Notes: generated by a model not told the origin, from the letters alone. Shown: positions 45,161-54,872, numbered from the stretch's first letter. The stretch: DNA of 64,000 bases from Faecalicatena contorta (GCF_003149105.1 NZ_QGDS01000001.1:511334-575333); one strand, 5' to 3'. Numbers and translations: made by a program.

Positions 45161-46373
45161 CGGCAGCCTCCTTCCCGGCTGTGTAGCCGCTGGACCATGC
45201 CCACTGCAGGTTATAACCCCCGCAGATGCCGTCCACATCCAAAATCTCTCCTGCAAAATAAAGTCCGGGGACCAAAAGGGACTCCAGTGTATCGGGGCAG
45301 ACTTCTTTTGTATCGATTCCTCCCCTGCACACCTGTGCCTGCTCAAAGGAATTGGTTCCGGTAATCTCAGTGGAGAAGTTCTGTATAAGATGAGCCAGCC
45401 GCTCTATTTCTTCGTCCGAATAGTCTTCCATAACTTTGGTTCTTTCAAAATGAGCCAGTTTAACCCATAAATCAGACAATTTTTTATGAAACAGCCCTGT
45501 CAAAAACTCCTCTGTTGTTTTCCGGGGACGTGTTTCTACACGGTTTTTGAGGAAAGCAAGGAACTGTTCTTCTGTAAAATCAGGCATAAAATTTAGGACT
45601 GCAGTGACCTGTCTATTCTCATACAACCCGATGGCTGCATACCGGCTTATCTGAAATACGGGAATTCCCGATATCCCATAGTTTGTAAGCTGTATTTCAC
45701 CCTGATCTTTTGCCTGGCATTTCCCATCCACGTAAAGAGATACACGCCCTTCCACCCGGATGCCTGCTATTCCTTTATAAAAGTTTTCCTTACATTTGAG
45801 CTGAACAAGAGAGGGAAGGACTGGTATCATCCGGTGTCCCAGCTTTTGCGCCAGCAAATAGCCGGAGCCATCTGAGCCGGAAACCGGAGCTGCCTTGGAA
45901 CCTGCCGCAAGGATAACCTTTTCAGCGGAGAACTCTCCTGCTTCTGTATCAATCACAAACCCACCCTCTGAGGAGCGGATAGCCTTACATTTGGCATCTG
46001 TTTTAACCTGGATTCCAAGTCTTTTTACTTCCATGCGAAGTACATCCAAAACAGCAGATGCCTGGTCGGACTGAGGATACAAGTAGCCATTTCTGTTTTT
46101 GGAATATATCCCCAGCTTCAGAAAAAATGCAACGGTTTGCTGGACACCAAACTTTTTAATAATCCCCCATGGAAAGAGTGTGTTTTCGGAATGGTAGAAA
46201 ATTGGTTCCTGATTCATATTTGTAAAGTTACATCTTCCGTTTCCGGTAGAAAGAAGCTTTTTGCCAACCCGGTCCTTGTGCTCAAAAATACACACCTGTA
46301 CTCCTTCCTGTGCAGCCGCAACAGCTGCCATCAAACCGGATGCACCGCCTCCGATTACAGCAATTTTATTCAT
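45153..46373 (-). CDS. HI0933/BaiN-type flavoprotein
   Basis: FAD-binding protein of 406 residues of the HI0933 family (aminoacetone oxidase-like/BaiN-like). It starts KIAVIGGGASGLMAAVAAAQ, has LLSTGNGRCNFTN and ends with CGGYNLQWAWSSG. Relatives have been linked to bile-acid reduction (BaiN) but most have no known substrate, so no function is claimed. The ATG at 46373 follows AGGAGGT by six bases. Confidence 0.92.
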   Translation of the reverse strand: MNKIAVIGGGASGLMAAVAAAQEGVQVCIFEHKDRVGKKLLSTGNGRCNFTNMNQEPIFYHSENTLFPWGIIKKFGVQQTVAFFLKLGIYSKNRNGYLYPQSDQASAVLDVLRMEVKRLGIQVKTDAKCKAIRSSEGGFVIDTEAGEFSAEKVILAAGSKAAPVSGSDGSGYLLAQKLGHRMIPVLPSLVQLKCKENFYKGIAGIRVEGRVSLYVDGKCQAKDQGEIQLTNYGISGIPVFQISRYAAIGLYENRQVTAVLNFMPDFTEEQFLAFLKNRVETRPRKTTEEFLTGLFHKKLSDLWVKLAHFERTKVMEDYSDEEIERLAHLIQNFSTEITGTNSFEQAQVCRGGIDTKEVCPDTLESLLVPGLYFAGEILDVDGICGGYNLQWAWSSGYTAGKEAAGA

Positions 46374-46417
46374 TTTCACACCTCCTCGATTCGAACACTT
46401 CGTAAAATTTCCCCAGA

Positions 46418-47722
46418 CTAATGCCGGATTATTGCTTCCAGAGAAATAACCCCGGCATCTATCAGGCTCTGTAATGATTTCAGAATTCCCAGCTTGGCAT
46501 GGGGCCAGGTCAGCCCTCCCTGAAAATATACGGCATAAGGCGGCTTTATGGGACCATCTGCACTCAGCTCAATAGAAGACCCCTGCACAAAAGCCCCCGC
46601 CGCCATAATAACGTCGCTGTCATAACCTGGCATAGCCCAGGGTTCCGGGCTTACATAACTGTCCACCGGAGCGGCAGACTGGATTCCCCTGCAAAATGCA
46701 ACCACTCCCTCAGGAGTTCCCAGCTCCACAGCCTGGATAATATCGTGGCGGCTTTCTTTACCGTTTGGAATCACGCCAAAGCCTAATCTTTCATAAATAT
46801 TAGCAGCAAATACAGCGCCCTTTACTGCACTGCATACAACTGTGGGAGACAGAAAAAAACCTTGGTAAAAGGACTGCATCACTCCCAGCGAAGCTCCTAC
46901 TTCTTTCCCCAGTCCGGGGGACGTCAGCCTGTAGGCACAGTTTTCTATTAGGTCCTCCCGCCCTGCGATATAACCTCCAATGGGAGCCAGGCCGCCCCCC
47001 GGATTCTTAATCAATGAACCTACAACCAGGTCTGCACCTACATCACTTGGCTCCGCTGTTTCCACAAATTCACCGTAACAGTTATCTACCATGCAGATGA
47101 TATCTGGTTTTATCCCTTTGATAAAAGAAATCAGTTCCCCTATTTTCCCCACGGAGTAGCTGGGACGGGTCTGGTATCCTTTAGAACGCTGAATTGTGAC
47201 AAGCTTTGTCCTGTCATGTATTGCCTTGCGGATAGCAGGATAATCAAAATCTCCGTCCTCTAAAAGCTCCACCTGCCGATATGTAATGCCATACTCGGCC
47301 AGAGATCCCTTGGATTCCCGGATGCCAATAACCTCTTCCAGTGTATCATAAGGTTTTCCTACAGGAGACATCAGCTCATCACCGGGACGTAAGTTTGCAG
47401 CCAGTGCAAGGGCAAGAGCATGGGTTCCGCAGGTAATCTGGGGACGCACTAAAGCAGCTTCCGTGTGGAAGGTACTGGAATAGACAGCCTCCAGGGTATC
47501 CCGCCCCTGGTCATTATAGCCATAGCCGCTGGCATATTGGAAACAAGCTTCGCTGACACGGTTTTCTTGCATGGCGTGAAGCACCTTTAGCTGGTTAAAT
47601 TCCGCAATTTTCTCAAATTCCCGAAAACGGGGAGTAAGTTCCTCTTCTATTTTCTGTCCGAACAGGCAGACTTCTTTTCCGATTCCTAATTTTTCATACA
47701 TCTGATTCATTTCAAAACTCAT
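46418..47722 (-). CDS. Methionine gamma-lyase family PLP protein (aluminium-resistance family)
   Basis: PLP-dependent protein of 434 residues of the Cys/Met-metabolism-like family (COG4100). Pieces such as ASGYGYNDQGRDTLEAVY, ITCGTHALALALAANL and MVDNCYGEF are present, with a likely PLP lysine in GSLIKNPGGG. Despite the family label, the reaction has not been settled. The start at 47722 has GAGGAGG just upstream and matches relatives. It lies between miaA and the HI0933 gene. Confidence 0.9.
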   Translation of the reverse strand: MSFEMNQMYEKLGIGKEVCLFGQKIEEELTPRFREFEKIAEFNQLKVLHAMQENRVSEACFQYASGYGYNDQGRDTLEAVYSSTFHTEAALVRPQITCGTHALALALAANLRPGDELMSPVGKPYDTLEEVIGIRESKGSLAEYGITYRQVELLEDGDFDYPAIRKAIHDRTKLVTIQRSKGYQTRPSYSVGKIGELISFIKGIKPDIICMVDNCYGEFVETAEPSDVGADLVVGSLIKNPGGGLAPIGGYIAGREDLIENCAYRLTSPGLGKEVGASLGVMQSFYQGFFLSPTVVCSAVKGAVFAANIYERLGFGVIPNGKESRHDIIQAVELGTPEGVVAFCRGIQSAAPVDSYVSPEPWAMPGYDSDVIMAAGAFVQGSSIELSADGPIKPPYAVYFQGGLTWPHAKLGILKSLQSLIDAGVISLEAIIRH

Positions 47723-47749
47723 TTTCTCCTCCTCATGGAAGTATTTCAT

Positions 47750-47856
47750 TACCGTTCACTCCTGACTTATCACTACGCTGACAGGTCAGGCCCAACAACG
47801 TAAAACGACCCGTGAGCCTGACCCTCGCCGAAGGCGAATTTAATGGGCAAACGGTA
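47750..47856. repeat. Palindromic intergenic element between miaA and the PLP gene
   Basis: Nested inverted repeats: outer TACCGTT/AACGGTA (47750-47756 / 47850-47856), inner GGTCAGGC/GCCTGACC (47784-47791 / 47816-47823) and a small CGCC-GAA-GGCG. The whole gap of about 107 bp is covered. It may be a REP/MITE-like relic. Confidence 0.55.
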
Positions 47857-48828
47857 TTACTGTTTACAGGCCGCCTGTGAACAGTGACGTATTTCTCTCT
47901 TTTCCAGTTCCTCCTGCATCTTTTTCAGCAGTCTGGCCCCGTCATAATCAAATTCCTTTTTATTCAGCCAAATGACATCCCGCTCCCGCTTAAACCATGT
48001 AATCTGACGCTTTGCAAAATGGCGGGTATCCCGCTTTATCGTATAGACGGCTTCCTCCAGGCTGATTTCCCCGTCTAAATATGCAAGTATTTCTTTGTAT
48101 CCAAGGCCCTGCATCGAAACCATATCCCGGGTACAGCCATGTTTCTTCAGCCAGCGTACTTCTTCCACAAGTCCCTCTTCTATCATCTGGTCCACACGGC
48201 GGTCAATTTTCTCATAAAGATTGGCCCTTTCGTCACACAGCACAAAATACGCAAAACAGTAAGGAGATTCCTTCTGGCTCTCCTGCTCGTTATGCTCTGA
48301 TATCTTTTTCCCTGTCTGTTTGTAAAATTCCAATGCCCGTATGACACGTTTGCTGTTATTTTCGTGGATAGCTTCTGCTGATTTTATATCCACCGCTTTC
48401 AACATTTCATGAAGATACGCCGCACCTTTCTCCTGTGCAAGTCTCTCCAAAGTTTCCCTGTATTCCGTATCACTTTCATTGTGTGTAAAATCAATATCAT
48501 AAAGAAGTGCCTGGATATAAAACCCAGTGCCTCCCACAATAATGGGAATCCGCCCTCTTTCATAAATTCCCTGCATCGCCTCTTTTGCCATTTTCTGAAA
48601 GCGTACTACATGAAATTCTTCCTCAGGCTCCAGAACATCTACGAGATGATGACAAACCCCTTCCATCTGCTCAGGACCGATTTTGTCAGAGCCAATGTCC
48701 ATGTGCTTGTAAATCTGCATGGAATCAGCAGAAATAATCTCGCCCCCCACCAGCTTTGCAAGGCCGATAGAGGCCTGCGTCTTTCCGGCAGCAGTAGGCC
48801 CTGTTAAAATAATCAATGGCTTTTTCAT
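47857..48828 (-). CDS. miaA: tRNA dimethylallyltransferase
   Basis: Enzyme of 323 residues that adds an isopentenyl group to A37 of tRNAs reading UNN codons. The N-terminal P-loop LTGPTAAGKTQ, DSMQIYKHMDIGSDK and the central VGGTGFYIQALL are intact, as is the C-terminal RQITWFKRE. Its product is the substrate of MiaB, encoded at 55437. The ATG directly follows the mutL stop. Confidence 0.97.
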   Translation of the reverse strand: MKKPLIILTGPTAAGKTQASIGLAKLVGGEIISADSMQIYKHMDIGSDKIGPEQMEGVCHHLVDVLEPEEEFHVVRFQKMAKEAMQGIYERGRIPIIVGGTGFYIQALLYDIDFTHNESDTEYRETLERLAQEKGAAYLHEMLKAVDIKSAEAIHENNSKRVIRALEFYKQTGKKISEHNEQESQKESPYCFAYFVLCDERANLYEKIDRRVDQMIEEGLVEEVRWLKKHGCTRDMVSMQGLGYKEILAYLDGEISLEEAVYTIKRDTRHFAKRQITWFKRERDVIWLNKKEFDYDGARLLKKMQEELEKREIRHCSQAACKQ

Positions 48829-50835
48829 TTATACAATCCTCTTAAACTTTTTTTCCAATTCCCGTTTTGTCATGGAGATAATGGTGGGTCTGCCATGAGG
48901 ACAGTGATAAGGGTTTTCCAATACAAGCAGCTCTCCAATCAAGGTATCCACCTCTTTGGCAGAAAGCCTGTTGTTGCCCTTAACGGCAGCCTTACAAGAC
49001 ATGGAAGCCACCTTTTCATCAATCAGCTCCGAAGTCATGGAAGTTGTTAATCCGTCAGCCAGCCCGTCCAGCATTTCCATTAGCAGCTCCTTTTTTGCGA
49101 TGCTGAAAAGATTATCCGGTACTGCACGGACTGCGTATTCATCGCCGCCAAAAGGCTCTATCTCAAAACCAATTTTCTGAAACCGTTCCATATGCTCCTT
49201 TAAAAGCTCCGCTTCCTGCATGGACAGACTTAAAATGACAGGAGGGCTTAAATATTGAGAAGTAAATTCCCGGTCCTTCATCTCTCTTAGCGTTCTTTCA
49301 TATAAAACCCTTTCATGGGCAGCGTGTTGGTCAATGATGTAGAGGCTGTCATGAAATTCCACAAGCCAGTACGTATCAAACACCTGGCCAATAAGCTTGT
49401 AATCTGCCTTCACAGGCCTTTTCAGCAGCTTTTCCTCAAAGAAGTCCATCTGCTTTGTCTGTGCATTCCCAAAGTCATAATTTCCCGTTTCCCGGAGGAC
49501 TTTCCCTGTACTTACAGGTTTTTCTGCCCGAGAGCTCTCCTCCGCACGCCTGCTTTCCGCTGCCTTCTGAATTTTCTCCCTCTGCACATCCGCCCGGTAT
49601 ACCTGCCCGGTATCCGATACTTCAGCAGAGGAACCCCGGTTATGATAGGATAAAACCCTCTCCCTCATTTTTTTGAGGAAATACTCTTCATCTTTTTTCT
49701 CTTCCGTTTTTTCCTCTTCCAGTTTTTTCTCTTCCGGCTGTGGGGTGCTCTCCGCTGCTTTTGTCCTTGGCTTCAAAAGGAAAGGACTGCCCGGTGTCTC
49801 TTCCTTTGGTTTCGGGGGATCGGGAACCTCCACTACTGGGATAAGCTCCGGCTCCAACAGCGTTCTATGCACACCTTCATATACAGTGCTGTAAACCTGC
49901 TGCTGGTTTTGAAAGCGCAACTCCATCTTGGTTGGATGGACATTCACATCTATATCTTCTCCACTTATATGGAAATGTAATACAAGAAATGGAAATTTAT
50001 GCTGCATCACAAAATCCCGGTAAGCATCCTCGATTGCTTTAGAAAGCATAGCACTTTTTACATACCTTCCATTTACAAAAAAGTTCTCAAAATTGCGGTT
50101 TCCCCTGCTGACAGCAGGCCGTCCCAAATACCCGGTCATTCTAAGGCCGTCCTTCTCATAATCCATAGCAATCAAATTTGCTGCAGCTTCTCTTCCATAA
50201 ATACTGTAAATAACATCTTTTAATTTTCCATTTCCCGCTGTTCTTAACTTCTCCTGTCCGTTATTAATAAACTGGAATGAAATCTCAGGATGGGAAAGGG
50301 CCAGACGCATCAAAAGGTCCTGTATGTGTCCTGCTTCTGTTGTTGGTGTTTTCAAAAATTTTCTCCTGGCAGGAACATTATAGAAAAGCTGACGGATGAG
50401 AAAGGTGGTTCCATCAGGAGCACCTGTATCTTCCAATAACTGTTCTATTCCTCCCTCTATGACATAGCGGGTCCCAAAAGTCTCTTCCCTTGTTTTTGTA
50501 ATCATCTCTGTCTTTGTAACAGCGGCAATACTGGAAAGAGCCTCCCCTCTGAATCCCAGTGATGCAATGTTCGGCAAATCCTCCACACTGCGGATTTTAC
50601 TGGTAGAGTGCCTGAGAAATGCATTGGGGACATCCGGCCTTGAAATGCCATCTCCGTTGTCTGTAATACGGATGAAAGAAATTCCCCCATCCTGGATTTC
50701 CACTACTACCGCAGTAGCCCCTGCATCAATTGCATTTTCTGCCAGCTCCTTCACAATAGAAGCCGGACGTTCAATAACCTCTCCGGCTGCAATTTTATCA
50801 ATTGTAATCTGATCCAACACTTGAATATGCGGCAT
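48829..50835 (-). CDS. mutL: DNA mismatch repair protein MutL
   Basis: GHKL ATPase of 668 residues. The N-terminal ATP site (AAGEVIERPASIVKELAENAIDAGA in pieces; DNGDGI; RGEALSSI) is followed by a long charged linker (about 335-470). The C-terminal endonuclease domain carries DQHAAHERVLYE, the metal-binding motif of endonucleolytic MutL, and CPHGRPT. Gram-positive MutL nicks the new strand, as there is no MutH. AGAGGAG precedes the ATG. Confidence 0.97.
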   Translation of the reverse strand: MPHIQVLDQITIDKIAAGEVIERPASIVKELAENAIDAGATAVVVEIQDGGISFIRITDNGDGISRPDVPNAFLRHSTSKIRSVEDLPNIASLGFRGEALSSIAAVTKTEMITKTREETFGTRYVIEGGIEQLLEDTGAPDGTTFLIRQLFYNVPARRKFLKTPTTEAGHIQDLLMRLALSHPEISFQFINNGQEKLRTAGNGKLKDVIYSIYGREAAANLIAMDYEKDGLRMTGYLGRPAVSRGNRNFENFFVNGRYVKSAMLSKAIEDAYRDFVMQHKFPFLVLHFHISGEDIDVNVHPTKMELRFQNQQQVYSTVYEGVHRTLLEPELIPVVEVPDPPKPKEETPGSPFLLKPRTKAAESTPQPEEKKLEEEKTEEKKDEEYFLKKMRERVLSYHNRGSSAEVSDTGQVYRADVQREKIQKAAESRRAEESSRAEKPVSTGKVLRETGNYDFGNAQTKQMDFFEEKLLKRPVKADYKLIGQVFDTYWLVEFHDSLYIIDQHAAHERVLYERTLREMKDREFTSQYLSPPVILSLSMQEAELLKEHMERFQKIGFEIEPFGGDEYAVRAVPDNLFSIAKKELLMEMLDGLADGLTTSMTSELIDEKVASMSCKAAVKGNNRLSAKEVDTLIGELLVLENPYHCPHGRPTIISMTKRELEKKFKRIV

Positions 50836-50864
50836 AACTTTCTCCTCTGCTTGCGCAACTTTAT

Positions 50865-50980
50865 CAAAAGGGTCTGTCCCTTTTCATTGGGGTCTGTCCC
50901 TTTTCATTAGGGTCTGACCCTTTTGAGCCAATAAGTCAGAATATTCTGAATACGGAGAGCAAAAGGGACTGTCCCCTTTT
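50865..50980. repeat. GGGTCTGACCC-type repeat, copy B with tandem units
   Basis: Three successive units of GGGTCTG(T/A)CCCTTTT followed by GAGCCAATAAGTCAGAATA, GGAGAGCAAAAGGGACTGTC and CCCTTTT. The AATAAGTC...GAATA...GGAGAGCAAA block matches copy A at 10897 in the same strand order. It separates mutS from mutL. Confidence 0.8.
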
Positions 50981-50993
50981 TTCTCTCTCCTCT

Positions 50994-53645
50994 TTACCAG
51001 CGGTTTTTCAGTTTGTTCTGTAGTCTGTATACTATATTCAATGCATCAATGGGCGTCAGGTTCCCAACATCGATATTTTTCAGTTCTTCCAGAACATCAT
51101 CATCTTTGACTGTATCAAACAGTGACATCTGTGCAATGTCAACTTCATCATATTTTTTAGTTTTTGCCCGTCTTCTTGTCTCATGTTCTCTGGCGGCAAT
51201 CTCACTGACTCTTGTTGTAATATCCTCGTTACTTAATTCTTCCACAATCTCTTTTGCCCGGTCAATTACAGTATCGGGAACTCCGGCCAGCTTTGCCACC
51301 TGGATTCCGTAACTCTTATCTGCACCGCCCTTAACTATCTTGCGTAAGAATACAATGTCCTCCCCTTTTTCTTTGACCGCGATGCAATAATTGTTTACGT
51401 TTTCTATCTTGCCTTCCAGTTCGGTCAATTCATGATAGTGGGTTGCAAATAGGGTTTTGGCTCCAAGCAGATGGGAGTCTGAGATATACTCCACCACTGC
51501 CCAGGCAATGGAGAGGCCGTCAAAGGTACTGGTTCCCCGGCCTATTTCATCCAGGATCAGAAGACTTCGGCTTGTAGCATTGCGCAGGATATTAGCAACC
51601 TCTGTCATTTCCACCATAAAGGTACTCTGCCCAGATGCCAGGTCATCTGATGCCCCGACTCTGGTAAAAATCCTGTCCACAAGTCCGATATCGGCGCTGG
51701 ATGCGGGGACAAAAGAGCCAAGCTGTGCCATCAGGACAATCAGGGCAGCCTGTCTCATATAAGTAGACTTTCCTGCCATATTCGGTCCTGTGATAATGGA
51801 AATCCGCTGCTTCTTATCATCTAAATATGTATCGTTTGAAATAAACATATCATTGGGAATCATTCTCTCCACTACCGGATGGCGCCCGTCTTTGATATGG
51901 ATAATACCCTTTTCATTGATGTTTGGCCGGACATAATTGCTGCGTTCCGCCACCAGAGCAAGAGATGTAAATACATCCAGTTCAGCCACGGCCTTGGCTG
52001 TCTTTTGAATGCGCTCCACTTCCCCGGCTATCCGATTTCTTACTGCACTGTATAATTCGTACTCCAGTGCATACAGCTTATCCTCAGCACCTAAAATTGT
52101 ATCCTCCAGCTCTTTTAATTCCGGTGTAATATAACGCTCTGCATTTGCCAGCGTCTGTTTTCTGGAGTAGTAGTCCGGAACCATGTTTTTGTATGAGTTG
52201 GTGACTTCCAGGTAATAGCCAAATACTTTGTTATATTTTATCTTAAGGTTCTTGATTCCTGTCTTTTCCCGTTCCTCTTCCTCTAATTTAGCCAGCCAGT
52301 CCTTTCCGTCTGATTTTGCATGGCGCAGGGCATCGGCTTCTTCATTATACCCATCCCTGATAATTCCGCCTTCTTTCATGGCAAGAGGCGGATCGTCTAT
52401 GATTGCCTCTTTAATCAGGGTACACAGCTCCTCCAGCGTGTCCATATCCTCACGGATTCCAGCCAGCAGAGGCGATTTCATCTCTTCCAGAATATAATGG
52501 ATTGGCGGAAGCATTTCAAGAGAACTTCGGAAGGCTGTCAAATCTCTCGGGTTTGCCGAGCCATAGGTAATTCTTGTAATCAGACGTTCCATATCATAGA
52601 TTGGAGCCATGTATTCCCGGATTTCTTCCCGGCTGATTGCCTCATTCTTTAACTCTTCCACGGCATCCAGGCGTTTTTGAATTTCTGCCTTTTCTATCAG
52701 AGGCTGCTCCACATATTTTCGCAGAGTTCTTGCTCCCATTGCAGTTTTGGTTTTATCCAACACCCAAAGCAGAGAACCTCTCTTCTGCTTCTCCCTCAAA
52801 GTTTCTGTAAGCTCCAGGTTTCTCCGGGTGGAGCTGTCCAGCATCATATATTTTCCTGTGACATAAGGGGTAATGTGGGTCAGATGAGAAAGATTATTTT
52901 TCTGAGTTTCTAACAGATACTGCAGTAGTGCACCTGCGCTGATAATTCCGCAGTCATAATCTCCCAGCCCCAGACCGGCAAAGGAAGAAACATGAAAATG
53001 CTCCAACAATTTTTTCCTGCAGATTGCATCATCAAAATACCAGGAATCCAGTGAATAAACAGCAATACCCAGCCTGTTCCTCAAATCATCCAAATCCATG
53101 CCGCTCATATAAAAGGATTCATTACAAATAATCTCAGACGGCATAAATTTATAAAGCTCATCTATCAGTTTTGCACTGTCCGGCAATTCAGTCACAAAAT
53201 AATCTCCGGTAGTTACGTCTGCAATAGACAGCCCATACCTGTCTGCTATGTAAACAATACACATCAGATAATTGTTCTTGGTCTCATCCAAAGCCTGTGC
53301 TGCCAGATTGGTTCCCGGGGTGACAATACGTACCACGTCCCGCTTCACCAGTCCTTTTGTCTGTTTTGGGTCTTCCATCTGCTCACAGATAGCAACTTTA
53401 TATCCTTTTGACACTAATTTGTTTAAATAATTATCCACCGCATGGTAAGGGACACCGCACATAGGGGCACGCTCCTCAAGCCCGCAGCTCTTACCTGTCA
53501 GTGTAATTTCCAGTTCTCTTGAGGCTGTCACCGCATCCTCAAAAAACATTTCATAAAAGTCGCCTAATCTATAAAATAAAATACAGTCCGGATACTGAGA
53601 TTTCGTATCCATATATTGCTGCATCATGGGGGTTAATTCTGCCAC
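50994..53645 (-). CDS. mutS: DNA mismatch repair protein MutS
   Basis: Mismatch-binding ATPase of 883 residues. The mismatch-reading motif F-Y-E is in YRLGDFYEMFF near the N-terminus. The C-terminal ATPase has GPNMAGKST (Walker A) and DEIGRGTSTFDG (Walker B). The length matches MutS1. It starts with GTG at 53645 following AAGGAAAG. It is transcribed toward mutL and miaA. Confidence 0.97.
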   Translation of the reverse strand: MAELTPMMQQYMDTKSQYPDCILFYRLGDFYEMFFEDAVTASRELEITLTGKSCGLEERAPMCGVPYHAVDNYLNKLVSKGYKVAICEQMEDPKQTKGLVKRDVVRIVTPGTNLAAQALDETKNNYLMCIVYIADRYGLSIADVTTGDYFVTELPDSAKLIDELYKFMPSEIICNESFYMSGMDLDDLRNRLGIAVYSLDSWYFDDAICRKKLLEHFHVSSFAGLGLGDYDCGIISAGALLQYLLETQKNNLSHLTHITPYVTGKYMMLDSSTRRNLELTETLREKQKRGSLLWVLDKTKTAMGARTLRKYVEQPLIEKAEIQKRLDAVEELKNEAISREEIREYMAPIYDMERLITRITYGSANPRDLTAFRSSLEMLPPIHYILEEMKSPLLAGIREDMDTLEELCTLIKEAIIDDPPLAMKEGGIIRDGYNEEADALRHAKSDGKDWLAKLEEEEREKTGIKNLKIKYNKVFGYYLEVTNSYKNMVPDYYSRKQTLANAERYITPELKELEDTILGAEDKLYALEYELYSAVRNRIAGEVERIQKTAKAVAELDVFTSLALVAERSNYVRPNINEKGIIHIKDGRHPVVERMIPNDMFISNDTYLDDKKQRISIITGPNMAGKSTYMRQAALIVLMAQLGSFVPASSADIGLVDRIFTRVGASDDLASGQSTFMVEMTEVANILRNATSRSLLILDEIGRGTSTFDGLSIAWAVVEYISDSHLLGAKTLFATHYHELTELEGKIENVNNYCIAVKEKGEDIVFLRKIVKGGADKSYGIQVAKLAGVPDTVIDRAKEIVEELSNEDITTRVSEIAAREHETRRRAKTKKYDEVDIAQMSLFDTVKDDDVLEELKNIDVGNLTPIDALNIVYRLQNKLKNRW

Positions 53646-53662
53646 GTCTTTCTTCCTTTCTT

Positions 53663-53850
53663 CTTATGCATCTTAGGCTTGGTCTTTTCAGGCCTTAGCC
53701 GAAAAGTACATCCTGCCGACTTACTTATACTACTTAGTGAAACATTGAACACTTGGTGAGGTCTTTTCGAACTTAGTGTGAAAGTTCACCAATGGTGTGC
53801 TCTTTCGAACTTAGCAGCATGATTGTTTCCTTAGTGACATGGATGTTTCC
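53663..53850 (-). repeat. 100-bp intergenic repeat family, copy 3 (expanded)
   Basis: Starts CTTATGCATCTTAGGCTTGG and ends GTGACATGGATGTTTCC on the + strand, matching the two ends of copies 1 and 2. About 90 extra bases in the middle contain their own short repeats (CTTTCGAACTTAG twice). It lies upstream of mutS in the same orientation relative to transcription. It accounts for half of the 385-bp gap between mutS and the SDR gene; the rest contains only the SDR promoter. Confidence 0.8.
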
Positions 53851-53959
53851 TCGCTATATCTTTTAGGGTCTAATAACAGGATGTCACGGTATAGTATATC
53901 ATTTTTTAAAAAGTTATGAAAGGGATTTTTAAATTTGTCCGCCCTTAAGATGACAACTG

Positions 53960-53988
53960 TAGACGTTTTATAAAGTTAGGTGTAGAAT
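53960..53988 (+). promoter_or_regulatory. Promoter of the SDR gene
   Basis: TAGACG (53960-53965), a 17-base spacer and TAGAAT (53983-53988), 42 bp before the ATG. Confidence 0.55.
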
Positions 53989-54030
53989 GGACACAACAAC
54001 TATAAAAGCAAAAAGAAAGGATGTAGGAAA

Positions 54031-54807
54031 ATGAATGATTTTTTTGATTTGACAGGAAAAGTAGCAGTCATAACGGGTGCAAGTTCAGGCTTGGGGGCAG
54101 ACGCGGCACTTGCCTATGCGAATGCAGGGGCGGATGTGGCATTACTTGCAAGACGTGTGGAAAAATTGGACGCTGTAAAGGCTGAAATTGAAAAAACAGG
54201 CAGAAAAGCGGTGGTGGCAGCTTGTGATGTCACAAATGAGGAAAGTGTAAAAGCAGCGATTGATAAAGTTCTGAATGATTTAGGACACATTGATATTCTG
54301 CTGAATAATGCCGGAATTGCGGTTAGGGGCGGCGTAGACAGTATGACAGTGGAAGACTGGGATAAGTCCTTTGACACAAATGTAAAAGGTATTTTTTTAG
54401 CAAGCAAGTATGTGATTCCTCACATGAAAGACAGGGAATATGGAAAAATTGTCAATATTGCATCTATTAACGCAGTTATAGCTGATAAATCGGACGTATT
54501 CATCAGGCATTCCTATAATTCTTCTAAGGCTGCAGTTGTGGGCCTGACAAGAGGTATGGCCGCTTCCTACGCAAGATACGGTATTACGGTAAATGCCATT
54601 GGGCCGGCACTCTTTGAAAGTGAAATGACAAGCCAGACTTTATTCAAATCTGAAGAGTTTTTAAAGAGCTATAATTATGCAAATCCCGCAGGGCGTCCAG
54701 GCAGCCGCGGAGAGCTTAACGGAACAATTCTTTACCTCTCCAGTGATGCCTCCAGTTATGTACAGGGACAGTTTATTATTGTTGACGGGGGAAGCGCTCT
54801 TGTATAA
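54031..54807 (+). CDS. Short-chain dehydrogenase/reductase
   Basis: NAD(P)-dependent oxidoreductase of 258 residues. The cofactor loop TGASSGLG (15-22), NNAG (92-95) and the catalytic S145, Y162 and K166 (SYNSSK) are present; the spacing between S and Y is a little longer than usual. The R-rich stretch after the second strand (LARRVEKL) suggests NADP. Overall it resembles gluconate 5-dehydrogenase and 3-oxoacyl reductase types; the substrate is unknown. It is a single + strand gene between reverse-strand groups, with its own promoter and terminator. Confidence 0.92.
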   Translation: MNDFFDLTGKVAVITGASSGLGADAALAYANAGADVALLARRVEKLDAVKAEIEKTGRKAVVAACDVTNEESVKAAIDKVLNDLGHIDILLNNAGIAVRGGVDSMTVEDWDKSFDTNVKGIFLASKYVIPHMKDREYGKIVNIASINAVIADKSDVFIRHSYNSSKAAVVGLTRGMAASYARYGITVNAIGPALFESEMTSQTLFKSEEFLKSYNYANPAGRPGSRGELNGTILYLSSDASSYVQGQFIIVDGGSALV

Positions 54808-54823
54808 ATATTGATCTAATCCT

Positions 54824-54872
54824 AAAAAGGTTGATAAAAGCAGTGTAAATATTGGCTTTTATCAACCTTTTT
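54824..54872 (+). terminator. Terminator after the SDR gene
   Basis: Perfect 18-bp stem (left arm AAAAAGGTTGATAAAAGC, right arm 54855-54872) with a 13-base loop and a T-rich end. The A-rich left arm allows it to work for the reverse strand too. Confidence 0.93.

Noticed and set aside
45161-45346. Longer N-terminus for the COG2509 flavoprotein
   Set aside because: It would overlap the HI0933-type gene by almost 200 bp in another frame. The GTG at 45160 has AAGGAGG upstream.
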